Assembly (NCBI GenBank): GCA_033964015.1
Contig: CM066924.1
Location: 5,686,251-5,750,250, forward strand
DNA: 64,000 bases
Reading direction: 5' to 3'
Source of the DNA: Scolanthus callimorphus
Lineage: Eukaryota > Cnidaria > Anthozoa > Actiniaria > Edwardsiidae
Shown here piece after piece: positions 52,001 through 56,959 of this stretch. Each line of letters begins with the position of its first letter. Within the stretch, counting starts at the first letter, position 1. Below the pieces are notes generated by a model, which did no database searches, was not told the origin of the DNA, and worked only from the letters and a program-made list of their open reading frames with translations. The position numbers were made by a program, and so were the translations under genes.

Positions 52001-55000
52001 CCACGTTACGCGAACACTTCGCGCACTCGAAATACATCGTGCGCACGTTTCACTAACACTTCGCGCACTCGAAATATATCGTGCGCACGTTTCACTAACA
52101 CTTCGCGCACTCGAGAAACATCATGCGCACGTTTCGCAAACACTTCGCGCACTCGAAATACATCGTGCGCACGTTTCACTAACACTTCGCGCACTCGAAA
52201 TACATTGTGCGCACGTTTCACTAACACTTCGCGCACTCGAGAAACATCATGCGCATGTTCGCAAACATTTCGCGCACTCGAAATACATCGTGCGCACGTC
52301 TCACTAACACTTCGCGCACTCGAGAAACATCATGCGCACGTTTCGCAAACATTTCGCGCACTCGAAATACATCGTGCGCACGTCTCACTAACACTTCGCG
52401 CACTCGAAAAACATCGTGCGCACGTTTCGCGAACACTTCGAGCGCTCGAAAAACATCGCGCGAACGTTTCGCGCACTCGAAAAACATTGTGCGAACGTTT
52501 AGCGAACAATTCGTGTGTGTAACAACTGCAGCAAATACTCACAGAAGAACACTCCAGTAACATTCTGATTGGGTAGAGCAGGGCTTCTTGTGTCTCCAAG
52601 TATACCATGAGGTGGGATCGGTGACAAGGGAGCTGATCTCTAAAACGCAAATAATATTCATTAGGGGCGACTTGTCAGCAAATTTTATGGGTACTTTTAA
52701 TATTCCTCAAAACAAAGAATATCCTGCAGGTGAATTATTTTCCAAGGTGAACTCAAATTTGTGAAAATCAAGATTAGAATTAATTTCCCAGTGAAAAATA
52801 CGTTTCCAATGATTGTACATATGGGAAATGAGAGGCGTATTGGACCAGCCCAATTCCCTCCATAGTAGGTATGGATCTTTCCATTTATTTTTGAATGCCA
52901 AACAAATGCTTCGGAGGTTGGGTGATGGGTTTATCATTATCTTAAACAGCATCAGAAACACATGAAAACTTTTTTGTGTGAAATTATTTCAACTTATATA
53001 TTTTTATACTGTAAACAGAATGTGCATGCAATTAGTGCATATAATTTCCTCGTAGGATGGCTCAAAAGAAAACTTTTTTTATCCTCTTCTGAATCTTCAC
53101 AAAAATTCAGAGAGAAAAAAATCCGGCAGGGGTCAGAGCACAGAAAAAAAAGCATGCACATACAGGCTGACATTTTTTTTTTCAACTGAAAAGTTACGTT
53201 TCGAAGTTAAGCTTAATAAACATTTCGGCGTTTCGCGCGCATGAAGAATGACATCTACTATAATCTTTGAGTCGACATTTACTATAGTCTATAGTCATGC
53301 ATGACCAAAAACCTGCTACCCTCCCATCCTAAAATTTCTAATGGTTCGTCATTAAAGTGAGGCATCTCAGGTGTGCCAAAAAGGACAGAAACCTGTGGTG
53401 ATCCGCGAAAGGTAAAATCTCGATTTCGGTTTTTAAATTTTTACGGAGCACAGCTTTTTCTGATATGACCACCTTTTACTCCTGTCACGTTTGCTAAAAG
53501 AAATCTATTTTGTGACTGGCGGTTTCGATTTTGATACGATTTTGTGTGCGGTTTTGCAATTTTGACATAATTTTTTAGGCGGTTTTGCCGTTTTTGTACC
53601 TCCCCAAAGTCAATAACATCACTAACTTACATTAAATCTCCAGCACGTGGGACTTGCTGCGTTTGTGCCACATGCAAAGATGTAGTTGTTGGTGTCCAGC
53701 AACAATAACTGGAAATAGTTATGGCATGCTTCCTGTGAAATTACAAAAACGTTCAATTCAGAAACAGCATGTATACCAGACAAAACAATTTAGCCATAAA
53801 AGTTTGGGTCCAGTTAGCACATCAAAAAATAAGCTGATGTATACAGTTCTTTAATAAAGGTTGAATCACACTACAGGTAAATCAGGGGTTTCAATAGAAG
53901 GTGGCTACTGGTGGTGAACTACCATCTAATGTACTTCACTGCTGTCCACTGGCAACTTCATTATTAAGCAAAAAATACATGAATATCCCCATGCCAATTA
54001 TCTTGCCCTCAAAACGCAGGAAAACGCTTTTTTACTACCAAATTTCAAAATTACCTGGGGGAGCATGCCCCTGTAGCCCCTAGTAGGTTCGGGCCTTACA
54101 GCATTTGTACAGGACCCCAAACCCAGCTGCCTACATCCAGAACTTAGCCCAGTGCTACTTCAAAACGTATTGAAACCCCTGTAAATAGTGTAAAACTAAA
54201 CAAGACTTAGAAAAGGAATAGAGAATAAGGTACCAAACAAGTGTTTTGCGATATCTGCAAATATTTTCATTGCTTTGTTAGCTCTTTTATACAGGGCTTG
54301 AAATTAAGAAATAATCATAGTCGTAATTTTACGCCTTGTACCAACATTATAGGTGTAATTCATAAAAAAATCTAGGCGTAAATCCACTAGGAGAACACTG
54401 TAGAAACTGAAAACATAGTCGTTATTTTACGCCTAAGTCTAAAAGGTTAGGCGTAAAAGGACAATTTTTAGACGTATTTACGCCTGTATTGGGCGCAATT
54501 TCGAGCCCTGTTATACCAAGAATATTCCCTTATCTGGACACATACTCTTGAGCACCTTGCAAACAATGCAGTACTGTATTTTATAAAGGATCACAGTAAA
54601 AAGTAGTTATTACATGTGTTGTCCTATGGACATACCTTTGATTTGCCACTGGAGATGCACTTCATTATTCTGCTATTGTGGGGCCTCAGTTGTAAGTACT
54701 TTAAAAAAAAAAAAATGTTGTTGTTGACTGTTTATAATATTCAGTTTTTTTCATAGCCTGTTAGCCGGCGATCTCCAGTGTGTTTTTTTTTTTCGGATAT
54801 TTGATCCCGCACGCACAAAAAAATCATGACAAATATCCCAAAAACAAAACACTGGAGAGCCGGCTAGCAGGCTATTTCTTTCATGGTTACACAACAGTTC
54901 TTTTGCAGAGCTTATTAAATCATAAACTATTTCTTTCATGGTTACACAACAGTTCTTTTGCAGAGCTTATTAAATCATAAACTATTTCTTTCATGGTTAC

Positions 55001-56959
55001 ACAACAGTTCTTTTGCAGAGCTTATTAAATCATAAACTATTTCTTTCATGGTTACACAACAGTTCTTTTGCAGAGCTTATTAAATCATAAACTAGTTGTA
55101 GCTCTCGCTAAAAGTGCCAACGAGCAATTGGCATCAAGTGAATCATGTTTTGCCCTCATTGATCCGCAAAGCGTCAGCATCTCGCAGACTATAAATGACT
55201 ATAGGCCACTTTAGGGACAAATATCTACCTCTAAATTTCATACATGTAAAGGTTGCATTTCCATGAGCATATGAACAAGCTAAATCACTGTGATAGCAAT
55301 GATTGTATAATAATAACAGCACGAGAAATATATACAAACACGGTGTTTGCTACACGGGCGCACTTCAAAAGTAGATTTCTCTTCTGTTACTGATAGTGCT
55401 CAAGTATTTGGTTACCACTTGAATAATAATGCTCTTTCAAAATCCTGGTACACATTGATTGGCTAGTGGTTACACCACTCTGAACTCGATCATTTTTCTC
55501 CTCGCACGGCTCTATAATGCTGCCGCCTCGCAGCCTCGCCTCTTGGCTCGGCTGCTCGTTGGCAAACACAAGACCTGAACCACACAGTCATCTGGTTCAT
55601 ACATATACACCACTTTCACAATTTAGTTTTCTAGTTAAAGATGATAGAAATATTAACTGTAGTCAAAAACTTGCTGTTCAGAAAAATTACATCAGAATGA
55701 GGTGACGTTTCTTTAAAATATTTTTGAAAAAGGGCCATCCTGTGTCTCTGTTCTTGCATCTATGTAAACCATTTGAACACCCATACATCCGCCAAGCAAA
55801 CAACTTTTTTTTCAAACTTTTGATTCTTGGCTTGCACTTGCTTCACATTTAATTAAGTTCACACTTGCCTTGCACTTGCTTCTGCGTGAACTAAATCTAA
55901 GCAAAGATCTCAGGGGCGTCAACTCTCCCAGTTATTGCCGAGTCTCAAGATTTTTCACTTAGTCTCCCAGAAAAAATTCAAGACGACAGCCATACATTTA
56001 TTGTATTTCTCCCAGGAGAATTTCATGAAATTTTGCATTTCAAGGTGGTCTCCAGATTTTTGAAGTCCTGGGGTTGACGTCCCTAGGATCTAGTAAAAAG
56101 TGTCTTTAGTGTTTTTGGTACTTACATCATCTGTTTTGGAGGACAAGGCCATGGTTGTTGGATCAAGTCTGAATATGCATCCTCTGATGATAACAAAATA
56201 TAATTAAAGATTAGACCAAAATTTTCTTTCCATAAACCACTACTATTGACAGTTTGCACCTTACCTTGCGGCTACAACAACCTTGTTTGTTTTCTGATCG
56301 ATAAATATTTGTTTTGCATCTACCAAGACATTTGAACTATTGCCTAATGGGTACCTTGCACAACCTGGAACAAAAAAACAAATATGCAGAGCTGGAATTT
56401 AAGAAATAATTTAAGTCATTATTTTACACATCCAACCGGCATCAGGAGGGTCCCAGGTCCAATTCCTGTTTGAGGCTCGGATTTTTTTTGAGCAATTTTT
56501 TCATGTACACATCATTTCCCATTACTTCATTTTACACTACTTGTACCAAATTAATATTATAGGCATTATTCTTCAAAAATTGTGTAAATCCATTGGAAAA
56601 ACACTGCAAAATCTGAAAACATAGTCTATTTGGTATCCTTAGCGGATAAAGTGAGGCACAAAAGAAATTAAATTAATTACAATCTACTTCTCTGCCCAAA
56701 AGTCAAGGTTAATCTGTGATTCCAGAAATTTTTTAATCCATACTGCTTCCATGGAAGGGTTTGAGATATGACAAAAATACAGTGATTGTATGGGAAGTAA
56801 GAGGCATTTGACCTCCCCTACCTTGAAAAATCCTGGATCCGCCACTGGATACATACCTGAACAGTGTTGATATATTGCCCCTGAGTAAGTCGATACGATA
56901 AGACATGACAGCAGATAGCAGTTAAGAAACCAAAGGAGCACATGGGAGTCTACTGACAT
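12626..56959 (-). CDS. Transmembrane semaphorin with PSI, two Ig domains and a SEA domain (whole gene, 24 coding exons)
   Basis: Semaphorins are cell-surface or secreted guidance ligands that bind plexins through the sema beta-propeller. I joined 24 minus-strand exons by GT/AG sites. All phases agree and the sum is 2853 nt (950 residues plus stop). Order: signal peptide about 1-27; sema about 35-480, with CGTNA, YSRVARVC, FTKARLLC, GSAIC and FTQIVVD motifs; PSI about 481-533, with RDPYCGW; Ig about 534-625 and 626-704; SEA about 705-812; membrane helix about 821-843; cytoplasmic tail 844-950. Sema-PSI-Ig-membrane is a known semaphorin layout; I know of no class with SEA. Introns are 0.1-15.6 kb, the largest filled by tandem array B. 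The start codon is followed directly by a hydrophobic signal sequence. Family membership is near certain; exact class and organism are not. Confidence 0.94.
13240..13551. repeat. Inverted-end element filled with a CCTGGAATTTGCACAGGGG minisatellite (intron 23)
   Basis: Ends TACCCCCTATCGAGGA and CTCGATAGGGGGTA frame six or more degenerate copies of a unit with GGAATTTGCACAGGGGTT / TTTCCACAGGGGT. Similar words recur at 48395-48540. Confidence 0.65.
13552..13968. other. Intron 23: no recognisable feature
   Basis: Unique-looking intronic DNA between the minisatellite element and MITE C copy 2. No frame with a known motif. Confidence 0.45.
13969..14189. mobile_element. MITE family C, copy 2
   Basis: Same ends as copy 1 (CATTCTCTTACCCAGAGC). 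Flanks ACGACTAAAC at 13959-13968 and 14190-14199; 9 bp plus one possibly chance base. Confidence 0.88.
14190..15250. other. Intron 23: mostly featureless, one small hairpin
   Basis: A compact hairpin at 14637-14712 has arms CCTAGAGCCCG/CGGGCTCTAGG and an inner CAAGATAC/GTATCTTG. The rest shows nothing I can name. Confidence 0.45.
15260..15995. repeat. 128-bp tandem array (intron 23)
   Basis: About six copies of a 128-bp unit, itself two related halves: AAGAAAATGAAAGAAGATTG then GAGCTGAACAAAGTGGTGA, and the same without the AACAAAGTGG stretch. Copies differ by single bases. Minus-strand frames run through it only because the unit lacks stops in some phases. Confidence 0.85.
16020..16110 (-). 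mobile_element. SINE/LINE-type 3' tail fragment
   Basis: On the minus strand TGTAAAGCGCTTTTGGGCTC is followed by an ATT-rich stretch. This resembles the TGTAAAGCGCTxxx tail shared by many animal SINEs. Fragment only. Confidence 0.4.
16391..16818. mobile_element. MITE family C, copy 3 (host), split by copy 4
   Basis: The left part (ACTCGTGCCCAGAGCTCC) and right part (CCAGAACTCTGG to GAGAATG) belong to one family C element. It is interrupted at the family's internal AATCAGCAAAGG-like site and partly shortened at its right arm. Confidence 0.8.
16547..16767. mobile_element. MITE family C, copy 4, nested in copy 3
   Basis: Complete element (CATACTCGTACCCAGAG to CTCTGGGTACGAGAATG) inserted into another member. 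Flanks ATCAACTAA (16538-16546) and ATCAACAAA (16768-16776) are the 9-bp duplication with one change. Confidence 0.85.
16834..17224. mobile_element. 391-bp hairpin MITE (intron 23)
   Basis: Ends GGCCGTTATCACG against CGTGATAACGGCC. Inner arms include CTGACTGAGAT/ATCTCAGTCAG and AGAAATGTATGGG/CCCATACATTTCT. It nearly self-pairs along its length. It ends 57 bp from the donor of exon 23. Confidence 0.85.
17282..17442 (-). CDS. Semaphorin exon 23: end of SEA domain with GSVV site
   Basis: Starts one base into an Arg codon and reads RSGSVVAETTLRFA. In SEA domains this loop (FRxGSVVV) is where self-cleavage occurs between Gly and Ser. It ends GTLEVDNKHALFEYDEK before a GTAAGT donor. Confidence 0.9.
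17443..18304. other. Intron 22: one short hairpin, otherwise featureless
   Basis: Hairpin at 17662-17742 (TTGAGGACC...GGTCCTCAA). The stretch at 17999-18175 holds two CCCCCCTT and two TGGATCC words, perhaps a decayed repeat. Confidence 0.4.
18305..18363 (-). CDS. Semaphorin exon 22: middle of SEA domain
   Basis: A 59-nt exon, TTTTATTTCAG acceptor, phase 0 in and phase 2 out. IGQVYENYPAFLTVTRITF provides the helix and the strand before the GSVV loop. Confidence 0.85.
18644..19115. mobile_element. Nested hairpin MITEs (intron 21)
   Basis: Outer arms CTTACCACTGTATGCATTGC and TACGCGACCTTAAAATTCA pair with the right end. Inside, 18878-18985 is a second hairpin (CTACCCTGGAAACCAGAGGC against GCCTCTGGTCCCCAGGGTAG), suggesting one element within another. 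Confidence 0.8.
19189..19298 (-). CDS. Semaphorin exon 21: first part of SEA domain
   Basis: Two bases in, phase 0 out. Reads IRLTKETWSSGLEDKESGEY then KSLSNKVKEQ, the Fxx-L-d-xS-eYk-L-xxV start of SEA domains. Weak alone, but exons 22 and 23 complete the pattern. Confidence 0.86.
19410..20075. repeat. CATCA/CACGCCACA-rich simple array (intron 20)
   Basis: About 665 bp composed of variants of CACATCACATCACGTCAC with drifting 5-10 bp periodicity, almost free of G on the plus strand in its second half. A mutated microsatellite. Confidence 0.9.
20216..20452 (-). CDS. Semaphorin exon 20: second Ig domain
   Basis: Phase 1 at both ends, 79 codons. YFQCSAKGIPEPTVAIYK gives the B and C strands, without the usual core Trp. 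RAYCCVAQNAFGPA is the F strand, with the YxC pattern and an extra Cys. NYT sequon near the end. A short Ig fold, probably I-set-like. Confidence 0.92.
20453..21765. other. Intron 19: fragments of an inverted and a duplicated repeat
   Basis: Hairpin AATCCTATGATATCTC/GAGATATCATAGGATT at 20490-20538. The words GGAACTTTAGG-CATAGGTAA occur near 20468 and 21089, and TTTGTCAGGTGGAA near 20974 and 21117, showing duplicated pieces. No gene. Confidence 0.5.
21766..22041 (-). CDS. Semaphorin exon 19: first Ig domain
   Basis: One exon, phase 1 at both ends, as usual for Ig modules. Visible hallmarks are LECQANGIPVPNVVGW (B and C strands with Cys and Trp) and GVYKCMVQ (F strand, YxC). About 92 residues, the normal size of an Ig domain. 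Confidence 0.94.
22042..22971. other. Intron 18: MITE-like ATGTTACACG repeats
   Basis: Around 22240-22560 the words GATGTTACACG, TTGCAACG and ATGTTACG recur in both orientations, suggesting a decayed hairpin element. No gene found. Confidence 0.45.
22972..23024 (-). CDS. Semaphorin exon 18: PSI/Ig linker
   Basis: A 53-nt exon reading SWAQDIFHGKFASVCPK, like the xxxQDVxxGxxxxxC linker after the PSI domain in semaphorins. One base in, one out. Phases match exon 17 across the 15.6-kb intron and exon 19. Confidence 0.9.
23471..23733 (+). mobile_element. Hairpin element B, left border copy
   Basis: 263 bp, ends CACTCAGGGACAAAATAGC and GCTATTTTTGTCCCTGAGTG, then GAGAC/GTCTC arms. The centre ATCAATGTTGTTT...CAACATTGAAGAG with flanking C and G runs folds as well. 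The outer left neighbour is TA. Non-coding; by ends and TA target it would suit a Tc1/mariner-type miniature. Confidence 0.88.
33289..33291. other. Empty hairpin site with 3-bp remnant CTG in array B
   Basis: All other junctions read CAGA-hairpin-TCCGAG. Here the sequence is CAGA-CTG-TCCGAG, so 263 bp are gone and 3 bp remain. The unit spacing drops by exactly 260. Confidence 0.92.
37939..38201 (+). mobile_element. Hairpin element B, right border copy
   Basis: Same 263-bp element. The right end GTCCCTGAGTG is followed by TA and unrelated DNA instead of the core start TCCGAGAG, so it closes the array. Confidence 0.88.
38342..38513. mobile_element. CAGGGCT-ended element (hAT-like?)
   Basis: Ends CAGGGCTGG and CTAGCCCTG. 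The inside has several GGTCGCC/TGGCGACC words. I found no 8-bp target duplication, so the class is a guess. Confidence 0.45.
38637..38714 (-). CDS. Semaphorin exon 17: PSI domain
   Basis: Reads SCISARDPYCGWSHKGC, the near-invariant semaphorin PSI motif (C-x-ARDPYCGWD...C). It ends in phase 2 at GTAAGT. The intron that follows is 15.6 kb, most of it tandem array B. Confidence 0.96.
38917..38993 (-). CDS. Semaphorin exon 16: end of sema, start of PSI
   Basis: Encodes NAIFVGSSSSVTRVP (family LyVGSxxgVxqvPL), then SNCGDYRTC, the first PSI cysteines. Two bases out at a GTAGCG donor; AG plus A of exon 17 makes Arg. Confidence 0.93.
39121..39448. mobile_element. Truncated CACAGGGAATTTCTGCA element, a hairpin MITE and a CAAA tract (intron 15)
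   Basis: 39127-39240 matches half of the element at 42913-43091. 39251-39420 is a separate hairpin with arms CAACTATGCGTG-TGCATCTT and GACAAAGAAAG/CTTTCTTTGTC. It is followed by eight CAAA-type repeats to 39448. Confidence 0.65.
39622..39697 (+). mobile_element. SINE/LINE-type 3' tail with ATT repeat
   Basis: ATGTAAAGCGCTCTTGG, AATAGCGCTATATAAAT and a run of ATT: the well-known animal SINE/LINE tail. The body upstream is not recognisable. Confidence 0.5.
39798..39833 (-). CDS. Semaphorin exon 15: 36-nt micro-exon
   Basis: Twelve codons (TQQPVFSLKLYQ), phase 0 at both ends, TTCTTCAG acceptor and GTGAGA donor. It matches the short PVxxLxL strand that precedes the LYVGS strand in exon 16. Weakly conserved by itself, but required for a continuous propeller. 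Confidence 0.8.
40392..40471 (-). CDS. Semaphorin exon 14: sema domain
   Basis: Completes FVGT with DNGTVYKIFQNPSTNDVRII, the FiGTDxGtVxKv strand, and ends EQYDVVM at a GTAAAG donor in phase 0. Confidence 0.93.
40674..40964. mobile_element. MITE with GTTTACACTTG ends (intron 13)
   Basis: Arms GCCGGTTTACACTTG and GATTTTTGTCGC pair with GCGACAAAAATATCAAGTG and TAAACGGGC at the right. TTA on the left and TTCA on the right could be a blurred 3-bp target. Confidence 0.7.
41086..41168 (-). CDS. Semaphorin exon 13: sema domain
   Basis: Encodes FTQIVVDKVQVMSG and PIMFVGT, matching FTqIvvDrV...dVLFiGTD of semaphorins almost residue for residue. One base in, one base out. Confidence 0.94.
41169..42052. 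other. Intron 12 part: no clear feature
   Basis: AT-rich; contains TGACGTCA near 41763 and a TTATTATTCAGCCATG word near 41648. Nothing coding. Confidence 0.4.
42053..42156. mobile_element. Short hairpin element (intron 12)
   Basis: Arms GCATGATAGTGAGATTTG-CAACGCC and GGCGTTG-CAAATCTCACTATCATGC. 104 bp, loop rich in GCTTCGCTTCGG. Confidence 0.75.
42228..42355 (-). CDS. Semaphorin exon 12: sema domain
   Basis: Begins with Cys and encodes NVGKFAKNHPLL and NTGRPLFVKGGV, the family fxxxHPLM...grPLf strands. Phase 0 in, two bases out. It is separated from exon 11 by a 3.9-kb intron that holds the composite element at 43421-45330. Confidence 0.93.
42431..42827. mobile_element. TA-flanked MITE with a perfect central palindrome (intron 11)
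   Basis: Ends GGCCTTTTGCAACAGAT and ATCTGTTGCAAAAGGCC, flanked by TA on both sides (42429-42430, 42828-42829). Arms extend over GTCACGTGA and AATTGACC/GGTCAACTTT. At 42608-42650 is a perfect palindrome: 21-bp arms with a 1-bp loop. Confidence 0.85.
42913..43091. mobile_element. Hairpin element with CACAGGGA ends (intron 11)
   Basis: Arms CACAGGGATTTTCTGCAGAA / TTCTGCAGAAATTCCCTGTG, ACCCATCCATTGG / CCATGGATGGGT and GAAGTGTTCGG / CCGAACACTTC. Confidence 0.8.
43421..45330 (+). mobile_element. Composite element A': single core between two hairpins (intron 11)
   Basis: Same content and order as one unit of array A plus a closing hairpin, but diverged by scattered changes. The left hairpin is 43421-43568, the right 45184-45330, in direct orientation. 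TA lies on both outer sides (43419-43420, 45331-45332). It shows the minimal form of the family: hairpin-core-hairpin. It carries its own 36-bp insertion at 44026. No protein-coding capacity recognised. Confidence 0.9.
44026..44061. repeat. 36-bp palindromic insertion with flanking duplication
   Basis: CATAGTTAGTAG and its complement CTACTAACTATG around a short GGGGGAC loop. Flanked by GTGCCAT on both sides (44019-44025, 44062-44068). Array A units have one GTGCCAT and no insert. Confidence 0.88.
45333..45764. other. Intron 11: partial hairpin repeat
   Basis: 45431-45480 (AGCCTGAGAGCCGGCTCTCA, TTTTTCGGATATTTGAT) resembles one arm of the MITE at 54756. GGGATTCCTGTGT/ACACAGGAATCCC forms a hairpin at 45487-45523. 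Confidence 0.5.
45765..46205. mobile_element. 441-bp MITE with TAA target duplication (intron 11)
   Basis: Ends AGCCGGGGAAATACGAGG and its complement; TAA at 45762-45764 and 46206-46208. The inside repeats CAACTTGTCGCGCAACA in both orientations. The 3-bp TAA target is typical of PIF/Harbinger. Confidence 0.85.
46263..46431 (-). CDS. Semaphorin exon 11: sema domain
   Basis: Encodes NGLAGSAICVYPLSRIQSVF (family GSAVCaf...irxvF), then TWVATGIPTNMTDPGKPK, which stands where PRPGxC is usual. One sequon (NMT). The acceptor CGCAG at 46432 is set by frame. A TAA-flanked MITE ends 55 bp downstream of its donor. Confidence 0.9.
46529..46732. mobile_element. Hairpin MITE (intron 10)
   Basis: Near-perfect arms over about 90 bp: TAATAGACCTCCTCGGCTTG, GGGCGT-ATGTTTT, CCCATTTCAGATCACGTGGC, CCCATGAGTATTCTCTCTTT. 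Both flanks have ACCCT words that may be an imperfect 8-bp duplication. Confidence 0.85.
47022..47274. mobile_element. TA-flanked MITE (intron 10)
   Basis: Ends GAGCGGATTTCACATGACTG and CAGTCATGTGAAATCCGCTC, with TA immediately outside. The inside holds repeated AGCCAATGAGAA and ATTGGCT words. Confidence 0.85.
47356..47803. mobile_element. Related MITE carrying a tRNA-like segment (intron 10)
   Basis: Ends AGAGCAGAATTCGTATGACT and AGTCATACGAAATCCGCTAT resemble those of the previous element. Inner CGCCCACTTCA/TGAAGTGGGCG frames a tRNA-like stretch at about 47534-47605 (GTAGCTCATGTGTAAG as A box, GGGTTCGCACC as B box), perhaps a SINE inserted in a MITE. Confidence 0.6.
47920..47989 (-). CDS. 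Semaphorin exon 10: sema domain
   Basis: Encodes STFEYKGDTEKDISIFGTFT then TP, equivalent to the DIxLYAVFTT strand. Two bases in, two bases out. The CA of exon 10 joins the G of exon 11 to complete Gln. Confidence 0.9.
48544..48799. mobile_element. MITE family D, copy 2 (intron 9)
   Basis: Ends TTAAAGGGGCTCTCGCACG and CGTGCGAGAATCCCTTTAA, as in the copy at 10768. Confidence 0.75.
48888..48996 (-). CDS. Semaphorin exon 9: sema domain
   Basis: Encodes YDSGATFVLMNKFTSFTKAR followed by LLCSSPG, the conserved W-TFLKARLvCSvPG block of semaphorins. Entered in phase 0 and left in phase 1 at GTAAGT. Confidence 0.92.
49040..49476 (-). mobile_element. tRNA-derived SINE (intron 8)
   Basis: The minus strand begins with a tRNA-like head: GCGATCGGTTAGCACAGTGG, TAGAGCGCCGGGC, then GAGTTCAAACCC as B box. 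A duplicated GGGTTTGAACTxxGGACTCCCGG piece follows, and a body with GAGAAGACGCGAGGGTCTAA. The tail near 49050 has TATATAGCGCTTATCC. Pol III A and B boxes are clear; the gene is not a functional tRNA. Confidence 0.75.
49641..49673 (-). CDS. Semaphorin exon 8: 33-nt micro-exon of sema domain
   Basis: Eleven codons, phase 0 at both ends, reading AVYSRVARVCA, an almost exact match to the family motif YSRvaRVCkND. The flanks are CACAG and GTAAGT. Being in phase at both ends it could be skipped without a frameshift, but that would remove a conserved cysteine. Confidence 0.9.
49878..50120. mobile_element. Repeat-filled hairpin element (intron 7)
   Basis: CCGTTCACACGAGAACGGTAC on the left and CCCGTGTGAACGC / GGTACCGTACCAGAATTGTA on the right pair loosely. 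Between them are direct copies of CTGTACCGGTACAATTCTGG. The right end is not sharply defined. Confidence 0.55.
50433..50518 (-). CDS. Semaphorin exon 7: sema domain
   Basis: Reads ANFVSSYHMSDDFIYFFLRE followed by TAVE, the canonical FVxS...vYFFFRE strand. The donor is GTTCGT, weaker than a GTATGT 4 nt downstream, but only the weak one keeps frame into exon 8. Flanked on both sides by repeats rich in the words CCAGGACTTT and TTTCAAGGAC. Confidence 0.88.
50680..50996. mobile_element. CAGGGTTTCC-ended element (hAT-like?)
   Basis: Ends CAGGGTTTCCACG and CGTGGGAACCCTG. The inside has several CCAGGACTTT and CAAGGAC words, also seen at 50320-50410. The CAGGG start suits hAT, but no clear 8-bp duplication. 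Confidence 0.55.
51199..51336 (-). CDS. Semaphorin exon 6: sema domain
   Basis: Encodes HPKLGEQLFTGIHTG, IYRTAAQ and EIFLK, matching the GELYxGT...IYR strands of sema domains. I placed the acceptor at CCATAG (51336), which has a pyrimidine tract. A second AG 12 nt further in is in the same frame, so this end may vary by four residues. Confidence 0.86.
51457..51620. mobile_element. TA-flanked MITE with CCCCGACGA repeats (intron 5)
   Basis: Ends GACTGCTAGCAGTCCCTAC and GTAGGGGCTGCTAGCAGTC, TA outside both. The inside has four copies of CCCCCGACGAACGCCAC. It abuts the 42-bp minisatellite. Confidence 0.8.
51640..52512. repeat. 42-bp minisatellite open on both strands (intron 5)
   Basis: About 20 copies of a 42-bp unit, TCACTAACACTTCGCGCACT then CGAAAAACATCGTGCGCACG. 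Because 42 is a multiple of three and the unit lacks stops, a 346-codon frame runs on the plus strand (51482-52522, TNTSRTRKTSCARF repeats) and long frames on the minus strand (VREVLVKRAHDVFR repeats). Lying between two sema exons, it is best read as intronic. Confidence 0.9.
52543..52639 (-). CDS. Semaphorin exon 5: sema domain
   Basis: Of three possible frames, only RSAPLSPIPPHG... is entered in phase 0 from exon 4 and leaves in phase 1 into exon 6. It holds one sequon (NVT). The segment replaces the usual CPxDP loop and is poorly conserved. Its donor lies 21 bp from the 42-bp minisatellite of intron 5. Confidence 0.82.
52640..53630. other. Intron 4: no clear feature
   Basis: AT-rich; T-runs near 53170 and a GCGGTTTTG word repeated around 53520-53590. 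No gene or complete element recognised. Confidence 0.45.
53631..53732 (-). CDS. Semaphorin exon 4: CGTNA exon of sema domain
   Basis: A 34-codon exon, phase 0 at both ends. It contains CHNYFQ (family C-x-NYIR), then YIFACGTNAASPTC, the family hallmark LYxCGTNAFsPxC. Together with the PSI motif in exon 17 this is the strongest single proof of family. I chose the acceptor at 53732 over a second AG closer in because only it includes CHNY. Confidence 0.93.
54294..54512. mobile_element. CAGGGCTTGAAATT-ended element (intron 3)
   Basis: Ends CAGGGCTTGAAATT and AATTTCGAGCCCTG, with TTATA on both sides. The inside repeats TTTACGCCTA-type words. hAT-like by terminal sequence, but the duplication is short. 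Confidence 0.6.
54756..54872. mobile_element. TA-flanked MITE (intron 3)
   Basis: Ends GCCTGTTAGCCGGCGATCTC and GAGAGCCGGCTAGCAGGC, TA outside both. TTTTCGGATATTTGAT inside links it to the fragment at 45440. Confidence 0.82.
54872..55092. repeat. 55-bp tandem repeat, four copies (intron 3)
   Basis: CTATTTCTTTCATGGTTACA followed by CAACAGTTCTTTTGCAGAGC repeats at 54872, 54927, 54982 and 55037 with no visible differences. It starts at the edge of the preceding MITE. Confidence 0.93.
55093..56125. other. Intron 3: no recognisable feature
   Basis: No long frame with known motifs; TTGCACTTGC words repeat near 55830-55880. Confidence 0.45.
56126..56183 (-). CDS. Semaphorin exon 3: sema domain
   Basis: A 58-nt exon entered with one base and ending in phase 0 at GTAAGT. 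It reads GCIFRLDPTTMALSSKTDD, matching the early sema strand before the conserved C-x-NY motif at the start of exon 4. Confidence 0.88.
56265..56364 (-). CDS. Semaphorin exon 2: start of sema domain
   Basis: Enters with two bases and leaves with two. It encodes CARYPLGNSSNVL through NKVVVAA, with one N-glycosylation sequon (NSS). With exon 3 it forms the VVVAARGCIFRL strand, equivalent to the VGArn-lfrL strand of the sema propeller. Confidence 0.9.
56857..56959 (-). CDS. Semaphorin exon 1: start codon and signal peptide
   Basis: Encodes residues 1-34 and ends in phase 1 at a GTATGT donor. A hydrophobic stretch (LLWFLNCYLLSCLIVSTYSG) fits a cleaved signal peptide. The exon probably extends to 56996, where a TTTTTTAACAG acceptor leaves 37 nt of 5' UTR. 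That leader holds a two-codon upstream frame (ATG AAG TAG, from 56995). Confidence 0.88.

Noticed and set aside
51482..52522. 346-codon plus-strand protein of 14-residue repeats
   Set aside because: A stop-free 42-bp minisatellite explains it. It lies in an intron of the semaphorin, starts inside a MITE, and the other strand is equally open.
52543..52639. Reading exon 5 in the frame ...TSWYTWRHKKPC... as the part before CGTNA
   Set aside because: The CGTNA exon lies upstream (53631), and only the RSAPL frame joins exons 4 and 6 in phase.
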